Positions 21,042 to 27,726 of a DNA stretch of 30,468 bases are shown piece by piece (within the stretch, counting starts at the first letter, position 1; each line of letters opens with the position of its first letter). The stretch covers positions 1 through 30,468 of IMG/VR virus record IMGVR_UViG_3300046167_000309; one strand, given 5' to 3'. The DNA comes from a virus. The translations under genes were made by a program, and so were the position numbers. The notes under the pieces were generated by a model, which was not told where the DNA came from, searched no databases, and saw only the letters and a program-made list of their open reading frames with translations.

Positions 21042-22220
21042 TTGGAAATAAAGAAAACCGAAGCATTCCGAAAAATATATAAACTTGACAAACGTATTCG
21101 TTTGATTCGTGGGGGATCCGCTGCGGGGAAAACAATTTGCATCCTTTCCATAATGATCAACGAATGTATGAAGCCGAATAAGGGGTTCGAAATGTCCGTT
21201 GTGGCGGCGACATATCCAATGCTTAAACGTGGCCCGGTAAGGGACTTTAAATTGATCATGAAGGCACTTGGAAGGTTTCGTGATTCACGTTGGAATCAAA
21301 CAACACTTAAATATACATTTTCAACCGGGTCAACAATCGAATTCTTTTCAAATGAAAATCCGGATCGAACCCGTGGGGCAAGACGTTCGCATTTGTTTGT
21401 GAATGAGTGCAACGTCGGTATTGACTTCGAAGCGTTTAATCAATACGCAATTCGTACATCTGAAATCATTTGGTTGGATTACAACCCGTCACAATTGTTT
21501 TGGGCGGATCGTGAACTTGTTCCAAGGGACGACGTGGATTTTATTACGGTAACATACAAAGACAACGACACACTTCCGGACACAATCCTTGATGAATTTA
21601 AGATTGCAAGACAAAAGGCCAAAACATCTGAATATTGGCGCAATTTTGTAAATGTGTATTTGGAAGGTCGTATCGGACGATTGTCGGATGTGGTGATTCC
21701 GGATTGGATTGAAATACCAAAACTTCCGGAAGACGCAAGACTTCTTTGCCATGGCTTGGATTGGGGTTACTCAATCGACGAATCAAGTTGTGTGGCATTG
21801 TACAAGCATAATGAATCATATATCTTCGACGAAGTGTTGTATCAAAAAGGAATGTTGAATTCAAACATTTCCCAATATTTAGAAAACAATAATATTAAGG
21901 GTCAATTGTGGGCGGATTCAGCCGAACCAAAATCAATCGCCGAATTACAATCGTATGGTCACACAATCAACCCGGTCACCAAAGGACGTGATTCAATAAT
22001 CTACGGCATCAACTTAATAAACCAAAACAAAGTATTCGTCACATCAAGATCAAAGAACCTTATTACGGAACTGAATGGATATGTGTGGGCAACTGATAAG
22101 GTTGGGAATAAAATACAGAAACCAAATCCCTTATCCGGGGATCACGCAATCGATGCGGCCCGGTATGCGTTAATGATGCAACTTGAAAACCCCAACAAAG
22201 GGAAATATTATATTTATTAA
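21042..22220 (+). CDS. terL: Terminase large subunit
   Basis: 392 residues: DNA packaging motor with ATPase and nuclease. Walker A GGSAAGKT is at 24-31, the Walker B-like segment SHLFVNE ends with Glu122, and the C-terminal RNase H-like nuclease has Asp240 (LDWGYS), Asp292 (ADSAEPK) and Asp371 (GDHAIDAARYA). It is of the Terminase_3/PBSX type. No ATG precedes the ATPase motif in frame: the start is TTG 21042 (MEIKKTEAFRK), giving the expected short N-terminus. The portal gene lies far away at 7212, and a promoter for the next genes follows closely. Confidence 0.9.
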   Translation: MEIKKTEAFRKIYKLDKRIRLIRGGSAAGKTICILSIMINECMKPNKGFEMSVVAATYPMLKRGPVRDFKLIMKALGRFRDSRWNQTTLKYTFSTGSTIEFFSNENPDRTRGARRSHLFVNECNVGIDFEAFNQYAIRTSEIIWLDYNPSQLFWADRELVPRDDVDFITVTYKDNDTLPDTILDEFKIARQKAKTSEYWRNFVNVYLEGRIGRLSDVVIPDWIEIPKLPEDARLLCHGLDWGYSIDESSCVALYKHNESYIFDEVLYQKGMLNSNISQYLENNNIKGQLWADSAEPKSIAELQSYGHTINPVTKGRDSIIYGINLINQNKVFVTSRSKNLITELNGYVWATDKVGNKIQKPNPLSGDHAIDAARYALMMQLENPNKGKYYIY

Positions 22221-22238
22221 AAAATAATTATTAAAAAA

Positions 22239-22270
22239 TTTGGTTAATAAAAATAAACGTTTTATATTTG
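22239..22270 (+). promoter_or_regulatory. Bacteroidetes-type promoter
   Basis: TTTG (22239-22242), a 20-base spacer and TATATTTG (22263-22270) match the Bacteroidetes -33/-7 consensus (TTTG-N19 to 22-TAnnTTTG) at every fixed base. The gene it would serve starts at 22300, giving a leader of about 25 bases. It is the only full match I found in an intergenic position, so the block 22300-23472 is probably expressed by the host polymerase, perhaps early. Confidence 0.75.
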
Positions 22271-22299
22271 AATCATAATAACAAATAAAAACACATAAA

Positions 22300-22458
22300 A
22301 TGAAAACAAGACTTAAGTACGAAAACGAAATAAATCAAATTTTAAAACAAAGACACGAATCAAAAGGATATGTTTTTGAAGAACCAATAAAACTTAAAAA
22401 GTTAAATGAACAAGAGTTGATGTATTTTTACAGATTGGTAAAATTTGATTTATCTTAA
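22300..22458 (+). CDS. Small basic protein, 52 aa, cassette 1
   Basis: MKTRLKYENEINQILKQRHE then SKGYVFEEPIKLKKLNEQEL and MYFYRLVKFDLS. First gene after the promoter at 22239-22270. Its leader (ACACATAAAATGAAA across the start) and the hairpin after it are repeated in the next cassette. Function unknown; early anti-host proteins of phages are often of this size and place, but that is inference. Confidence 0.55.
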   Translation: MKTRLKYENEINQILKQRHESKGYVFEEPIKLKKLNEQELMYFYRLVKFDLS

Positions 22459-22464
22459 AACAAC

Positions 22465-22485
22465 GGGGGATTCGTCCCCCTTATA
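22465..22485 (+). terminator. Hairpin with TTCG loop, cassette 1
   Basis: GGGGGA, loop TTCG and TCCCCC (22465-22480) form a perfect 6-bp stem. The tail is only TTATAT, so it is a weak terminator or a 3' stabilising hairpin. The same 16 bases recur at 22798-22813. Confidence 0.6.
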
Positions 22486-22508
22486 TCAAAAACAATAAAA
22501 CACATAAA

Positions 22509-22790
22509 ATGAAATTTATTCAAAACAACGTGGTCAAGTCACGAAAAAAACTTGAAGAACAAGGATTCGCAAAAATTGTTTCAAATGATTGGTATCAATA
22601 CGGTGATGAAGGCGAGTGGAAATATGTTCTTGAACTTAAAGAAGATTATAAACTTGCACTTGAAGGAACACTAACTTACGCCGCAAGAACAATCGGTGAA
22701 TTGTGTTCAATTTACAATTATGGATTAGTACACGACCCAAAAGATGAATACGATTGGAATATGTACGACGACATAAAAAGTCAATCTTAA
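22509..22790 (+). CDS. Hypothetical protein, 93 aa, cassette 2
   Basis: MKFIQNNVVKSRKKLEEQGF onward; mixed alpha and beta, with GEWKYVLELKEDYKLALEGT in the middle and an acidic end. No domain recognised. The leader repeats that of the previous cassette and a TTCG hairpin with five T follows. Function unknown. Confidence 0.6.
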   Translation: MKFIQNNVVKSRKKLEEQGFAKIVSNDWYQYGDEGEWKYVLELKEDYKLALEGTLTYAARTIGELCSIYNYGLVHDPKDEYDWNMYDDIKSQS

Positions 22791-22797
22791 AACACAC

Positions 22798-22818
22798 GGG
22801 GGATTCGTCCCCCTTTTT
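22798..22818 (+). terminator. Hairpin with TTCG loop and T5, cassette 2
   Basis: GGGGGA-TTCG-TCCCCC (22798-22813) with TTTTT behind (22814-22818). The T run ends three bases before the next ATG (22822), so read-through is needed for the following genes. Confidence 0.7.
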
Positions 22819-22821
22819 AAT

Positions 22822-23043
22822 ATGAAATACACAAAAGAAATTTACGAATACGACGGGGACATATTTCATGTAATAACTGAACCCGGAAAAGATGTTGCCA
22901 TTTTCGAAAATGAAATTGGATATGATGTCACATTGATGACTGAAGTGTTTGACGGTGAAATTATTCACCAAGAAGAAATCGAATCAGACATGGACTTCGA
23001 AGACTTCACACACGAATATGCTTGTAATTTTAAAAAATATTAA
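22822..23043 (+). CDS. Acidic protein, 73 aa
   Basis: MKYTKEIYEYDGDIFHVITE onward. Net charge is strongly negative (DGEIIHQEEIESDMDFEDF). It may act as a nucleic acid mimic or bind a host protein, but nothing in the sequence proves this. The stop is one base before the next gene's start region. Confidence 0.55.
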   Translation: MKYTKEIYEYDGDIFHVITEPGKDVAIFENEIGYDVTLMTEVFDGEIIHQEEIESDMDFEDFTHEYACNFKKY

Positions 23044-23044
23044 T

Positions 23045-23251
23045 ATGGACAATCAAGTTGAATGGATTAAAATCAAAAAGATTTCAAACAAAGAAATGCG
23101 TAAAAACCTTCGTAAGTTATTTTTCCAAGGAATATTGTTCTTTGGTTTGGCTTATGTTTTCATGATTTTTATGTTGGAAACAATGGTTTGGTTTTGGCAA
23201 TCTGAAATTTTAGAAGTATCTGCGAAATATTTACGTTCATGGATCAAATAG
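23045..23251 (+). CDS. Small single-TM protein, 68 aa
   Basis: The start is ATG 23045, in a TATTAATATG box; the open frame from 22949 lies inside the previous gene. A basic cytosolic N-terminus (KIKKISNKEMRKNLRKL) is followed by a membrane segment (FQGILFFGLAYVFMIFMLET) and an amphipathic end. Membrane proteins of this kind in early phage blocks may alter the host envelope; function unknown. Confidence 0.55.
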   Translation: MDNQVEWIKIKKISNKEMRKNLRKLFFQGILFFGLAYVFMIFMLETMVWFWQSEILEVSAKYLRSWIK

Positions 23252-23472
23252 AATTTTGGAAGGTTTTGGACACGTGTTGGAAGAACGACATATTCGTTCA
23301 CCAAAAACCCACAAACATTGGAATGGTTCGCGGGGGACACAAAGTCAAACTTAATCTTGAAATCAATGGTCGTATTGTGAAGTTTGGAACAATGGAGTTT
23401 CGACAAAACACAAAAGAACTTCACGACAAGATTGAGGAAATATATCGATCACGTTATGAGTTAATCGCATAA
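23239..23472 (+). CDS. Hypothetical protein, 77 aa
   Basis: Overlaps the membrane protein by 13 bases. MDQIEFWKVLDTCWKNDIFV then HQKPTNIGMVRGGHKVKLNL and a helical end. No family recognised. Last gene of the accessory block; a hairpin terminator follows. Confidence 0.55.
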   Translation: MDQIEFWKVLDTCWKNDIFVHQKPTNIGMVRGGHKVKLNLEINGRIVKFGTMEFRQNTKELHDKIEEIYRSRYELIA

Positions 23473-23503
23473 CACCTTTTTTCATTTGTTTTTGTTTGGA
23501 TTT

Positions 23504-23533
23504 GGCCGCTTAATTGCGGTCATTTCTTTTTAT
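23504..23533 (+). terminator. Probable terminator before the tail block
   Basis: GGCCGC (23504-23509), loop TTAATT and GCGGTC (23516-23521) pair with one G-T wobble, followed by a T-rich stretch ATTTCTTTTTAT. Confidence 0.6.
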
Positions 23534-23549
23534 ACACATTCGACACTTA

Positions 23550-23567
23550 TTTATTATATTAATATGA
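23550..23567 (+). promoter_or_regulatory. AT-rich start box shared with 6860-6877
   Basis: Identical over 18 bases to 6860-6877 and, like it, behind a terminator and across the start codon of the first gene of a structural block. Interpretation as for that copy. Confidence 0.45.
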
Positions 23568-24297
23568 AAGTGAAAATAAATGTTCCCGAAGATTTAAGCG
23601 AAATCACGCTTGGTCAATACATGAAATTTTTGAAGTTGGATTTTGACGAAGAAACCAAGAATTCGTTTGCACTCCAAAAAATGGTTGAAATATTTTGCAA
23701 CGTCAATTTGAAGGATATTGCAGAAATTAAGTTTTCGGACATTACAAGCATTACAAATCACTTACAAGACATATTCAACCAAGAATGCAAAATGATTCCG
23801 CAAATCGAATTAAATGGTGTTAAATACGGTTTTATTCCAAACCTTGATGACATGAGTCTTGGCGAATATATCGATTTGGATAATTACTTCCATGATTGGG
23901 ATTCAATGGATCGTGCAATGTGCGTGTTGTATCGTCCGACAAAATTTTCAAAAAACGGCAAGTATTTGATTGAAGAATACAAAGGAACCGAAAACCACAT
24001 GGAAATGCAAAACCTTCCATTGAATGTTGTGATGGGTGCAAGGGTTTTTTTTTATCATATCGGAATCGAATTGCTGAATCATATCCCGAACTTTTTGCGG
24101 GAAGCGGACATGACGGATCAGCAAACGCAAATTTTCAATCAAAATATGGATGGTATTCAAGCATTTACGGACTTGCTTCGGGGGACATTACCCGGTTCGA
24201 CGACGTCACAAAATTAAACGTTCATAAATGTTTAATGTATTTGACATTTACAAAAGAAAAAACGGAATTGGAAAGGAAAATGATAAATAAGAAATGA
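23564..24297 (+). CDS. Tail assembly chaperone-like protein with -1 frame extension
   Basis: The start is ATG 23564 (MKVKINVPEDLSEITLGQYM), in a start box; the frame from 23486 runs through a terminator and is rejected. The zero frame ends at 24217. Moving to frame -1 near 24140-24145 gives KYGWYSSIYGLASGDITRFD, DVTKLNVHKCLMYLTFTKEK and TELERKMINKK, ending in TGA at 24295-24297, which overlaps the next start in ATGA. The extended product has about 244 residues and resembles the full-length form of this Bacteroidetes phage protein. Tail chaperones in other phages use programmed -1 frameshifts, but no good slippery heptamer is seen here: the site is CAA AAT with a run of four A. A missing base is therefore possible too. 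Confidence 0.65.
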
Positions 24298-24749
24298 AAC
24301 AAGTTTACGACACAACAACCAAAATAAAAAACCAACTGCAAGCGGAACCATTCATCAACACGGTGACATTCGGTTCACTTAATGACGTTGATCTTGACAA
24401 GCAATCAATTTTCCCATTGTCACACATGACAATCAATTCAACAAGTATTGCGACAAACGTGTTCCGTTTCAATATGTCAATCCTTGTCATGGACATCGTG
24501 GACATATCAAAAGAAGAAACAACCGATAAATTTACCGGTAACGACAACGAACAAGATGTTCTTAATACAACACTTGCAGTTTTGACGCGAGTGCTGAATA
24601 TAATGCAAAAGGGTGACTTGTATTCACAAAAATATCAAATCGAAGATGTGGTGTCTTGTGAACCATTTGTCGATCGATTCGAAAACAAACTTGCGGGATG
24701 GGCGGCGACATTTGATGTTGTTGTACAAAACGACATGACAATTTGCTAA
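24294..24749 (+). CDS. Tail completion or neck-like protein, 151 aa
   Basis: MKQVYDTTTKIKNQLQAEPF, INTVTFGSLNDVDLDKQSIF, then a long segment LNTTLAVLTRVLNIMQKGDL, ending in LAGWAATFDVVVQNDMTIC. Size, alpha/beta mix and position after the chaperone fit a tail terminator or completion protein. It overlaps the chaperone stop and the next gene start (TAATG). Function inferred. Confidence 0.55.
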   Translation: MKQVYDTTTKIKNQLQAEPFINTVTFGSLNDVDLDKQSIFPLSHMTINSTSIATNVFRFNMSILVMDIVDISKEETTDKFTGNDNEQDVLNTTLAVLTRVLNIMQKGDLYSQKYQIEDVVSCEPFVDRFENKLAGWAATFDVVVQNDMTIC

Positions 24750-25270
24750 TGGAATTTAAAAAAACAAAACTTGCACTTGAATTGTTTGCCAAGGCCGTGA
24801 AGCTGAAGGCGCAACAAACCCTTAAAAAAGAAAAACAAATTTCTTCGGGCAAGTTGTATGATTCAATTGATTACAATTTAAATGTTTTTAAGAATTCATT
24901 TAGTCTTGAATTTTATATGGAAGACTATGGGACATTCATGGACTTGGGTGTCAAGGGTACGGAATCAACATATCCCGAATCAAGAAATTCCCCATATAAA
25001 TATTCCGGACGTTTTAAAATGATTAATCCGGCATCACTTGACAAATGGCTTATTAAAAAATCAATTGCACCACGTGACAAGTCCGGACGTTTTATTGAAC
25101 GTAAAAATTTGAAGTATGCAATTGCGACAAGCATTTATCGTAAGGGTTTAAAAGGGTCACGATTTTTCACGGGATCATTTGAAGAAGAATTTAAAAACAT
25201 TGACAACCAAGTACAAGAAGCATTCGGACTTGATCTTGATGACTTCTTAATTAAAACACAAGTCGTATAA
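24749..25270 (+). CDS. HK97 gp10-like tail completion protein
   Basis: 173 residues from ATG 24749, coupled by TAATG (a TTG at 24743 is less likely). MEFKKTKLALELFAKAVKLK then ISSGKLYDSIDYNL, and later YMEDYGTFMDLGVKGTE followed by RFFTGSFEEEF. The S/N-G-K-L-x-S motif after a helix and the YG-x-F-M-D-L-G-V-K-G pattern are those of gp10-like tail completion proteins. The stop overlaps the next ATG by one base. Confidence 0.65.
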   Translation: MEFKKTKLALELFAKAVKLKAQQTLKKEKQISSGKLYDSIDYNLNVFKNSFSLEFYMEDYGTFMDLGVKGTESTYPESRNSPYKYSGRFKMINPASLDKWLIKKSIAPRDKSGRFIERKNLKYAIATSIYRKGLKGSRFFTGSFEEEFKNIDNQVQEAFGLDLDDFLIKTQVV

Positions 25271-26729
25271 TGGCAACAAAAATCAACGTAAGATCACCGT
25301 TTTACATAAACATCACCGAACCTTCGGTTCCGACACCAACATTCACGTGTGGTGTTGCTGAAGTTTTAAATTTAACAATTGACCAACAAGGTCAAATCAG
25401 TACACCAACATTGGCTTATGGTCAAATTGATTCAATCACTTCAACCGATTCGGATTTTTCAAATGGCAAATTTGCAACGGTTTCAACCGATACGGATCGA
25501 ACAATCACAATAAGAATATTGATTCCAAGTAATTTTGCAAACGCAAGTGATGTTTATATTGATTGTGATAATCTTGTCACACAACCCGCCCTTGTGACAT
25601 CCGGGCCAAGTCCTTCTTGTAGCGGTGGCCCGACAACAAGCGGTTCAATCCCTTCACAAACATTAGATGTCAACGGTGATTCCGACACAATCGATTTGAC
25701 GTCTTATTTTACACAAGGAAGTCAAGCAATCGCCGGATATACGGTGTACAATCCTTCAACGGTTGTCAATGCTTCAGTAAGTGGCGACACATTAACATTG
25801 TCTTCAAATGCAATAGGTGGTTCAACCACGGTTCATGTATCGGCATTTGACAACGCAACTAATTCGTGTACCGCAACCCAATCAATAAGTGTGACGGTAA
25901 ATGCACCAAGTCAAACGTATTCTTGTGTAAATAGTGGAATAAACGCATTGGCCGGGGGATCAATTGCACAAGACGGAACAATCACAAATCCAAATTCAAC
26001 CGGGAACAATCACGGCAATAAAAGACACATCCGGTGGTTCAACAATCACATCATATTCAGCAAACAACACGGGAAGCGATCGAAGTGTGACATTATATTT
26101 CGATATAACCGCACCGGCGGGATATGCAAACGCGGGATCAACAATTGAATGTTCACATACATTTAATCAACCGGCTGCCGATCCGGAATTCACTTGTGAT
26201 ATTGCAAACCTTAAGTGGACAACAAATTTCGACAAAAGGAATCATAAATCCGGGGAGTGCGCAAATTGGTACAATTTCAGATTGGACACCAAAAACATTT
26301 GCCGAAGTTTCAACGGATACCGGAAGAACAGTCACATTCACGGTTGATGTTCCAAGTGGATATTCAAATTCGGGAACAATCAGTTGTCCAAAAACAATAA
26401 CACAACCGGCATCAACACCAACGTGTGGAACAAACAATTTTTACATAAGTGCGGGTTCATTGGTTCCGGGTACTTTTTGCACCGCGGTTTATCGACTATC
26501 AAGTGCAATTTCAAGCACCGGTAATTTATACGGTCTTGGAAGTGTTGTGTGTAAAAATGGAACACCCTTTGACGGTCAAGATTTGTATTATGCCGTTGCG
26601 GTAAGTACGGTAAATGTTGGCCCGAATTATGGCACATTTATCATTTGGCAAATCGATTCAAACGGTGTGATTCTTGACGTAAGGGAATCAAAATGCAGTG
26701 GAACAATTGGCGACACCGTCGCATTATAA
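25270..26729 (+). CDS. Tail protein with tandem Ig-like repeats (two frameshifts)
   Basis: The start MATKINVRSPFYINITEPSV is a known type for Bacteroidetes phage tail proteins. Three related repeats follow, each running from a Cys near the start to a QPA ending: residues about 27-112, 219-300 and 300-375. Between the first and second lies a cadherin/Ig-like unit (PSQTLDVNGDSDTIDLTSYF to QSISVTVNA). The C-terminal unit (CGTNNFYISAGSLVPG to LDVRESKC) resembles modules at the end of the tail gene at 1-816. Reading breaks twice: one G too many at 26002-26004 and one A too many at 26234-26237. Corrected, the product is about 486 residues. As printed, the frame from 25270 stops at 26148. Role inferred: receptor or surface binding. 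Confidence 0.7.
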
Positions 26730-26739
26730 AACATAAAAA

Positions 26740-27726
26740 ATGGCACTAGGAAGCGCAACATTACGATTGTATATTTATTCGGGAATTGAAGGGACATATA
26801 CCGACACCGATTTAAAATACACATTAAGCAAAAACAAAATATCCGGACAATCAAACATTGTTCTTGAAATTGGTGAACTTGTTCGTGATTATCTTGACAT
26901 AACATTTGACGGAACATATTCGTCACACACAAAATGGGTTTCAGCGGTTGTGACGTACTTCGACACCGACGGCGAAGAATTTACACATTCAAGTCCACAA
27001 ACATTTAATTACATCGCACTTGACGGATATGGATATTTTGAAGATCAAATCAATCCGGAACTTGTGCGTCATGCACTTATATCTTCAAACAACATTTATT
27101 TACCGGAAGGAACCGCGGGCAAACTTCCAATATTTGCTGAAGGTGTTGGCAAGGTGACAATCGATTCAAGTGATACACAAATCACGGATTCGGGTAATTC
27201 AAACCAAAAAATTCAATACGTTACAATTCCCGCAGATTCGTCAACAATACGAGTGTACGATACGGACGACACAACCTTATTAAAAACAATAACGGTCAAC
27301 AATATATGTGAACCAAAATTCACACCTTATAAAGTAGTATTCCAAAACAAACTTGGCGCACTTCAAGATTTATATTTTTTTAAGAAGACAACGGAATCGT
27401 TCAATGTGTCCGATGAATTATTTAAAAGAAATATAATCAATGCGTCAACGGTTACTTATGCGACAAGTGAAACACAAAATCAAAGATACAATGTCAACGG
27501 AAAAACAAGATTGACTTTAAACACCGGTTTCATAAAAGAAGACATGAACCAAACCATTGAAGAATTGTTCTTGACTGAAAATGCTTGGATTGAATATGAA
27601 GGAAATGTTCTTCCAATTATCCCGGCAAGTAAATCAATGACATTTAAAACTTCATTAAACGACCGTTTAACAGATTACACAATTGACTTCGAATTTGGAT
27701 TCGATAAGATAAACAACATCCGATAA
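26740..27726 (+). CDS. Tail protein (distal tail or baseplate-like)
   Basis: 328 residues, beta-rich: MALGSATLRLYIYSGIEGTY, then ISGQSNIVLEIGELVRDYLD, a central hinge SKNGSTN-like region without membrane segments, and a C-terminal LTDYTIDFEFGFDKINNIR. The middle carries KPKF-like ICEPKFTPYKVVFQNKLG. It abuts the next tail gene after one stop codon. Position between the Ig-repeat tail protein and the large tail tip protein supports a distal tail or baseplate hub role. I do not recognise a named family. Confidence 0.6.
   Translation: MALGSATLRLYIYSGIEGTYTDTDLKYTLSKNKISGQSNIVLEIGELVRDYLDITFDGTYSSHTKWVSAVVTYFDTDGEEFTHSSPQTFNYIALDGYGYFEDQINPELVRHALISSNNIYLPEGTAGKLPIFAEGVGKVTIDSSDTQITDSGNSNQKIQYVTIPADSSTIRVYDTDDTTLLKTITVNNICEPKFTPYKVVFQNKLGALQDLYFFKKTTESFNVSDELFKRNIINASTVTYATSETQNQRYNVNGKTRLTLNTGFIKEDMNQTIEELFLTENAWIEYEGNVLPIIPASKSMTFKTSLNDRLTDYTIDFEFGFDKINNIR

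Noticed and set aside
24228-24290. A 20-codon frame before the gene at 24294
   Set aside because: The -1 extension of the chaperone-like gene covers the same bases and gives a better protein.
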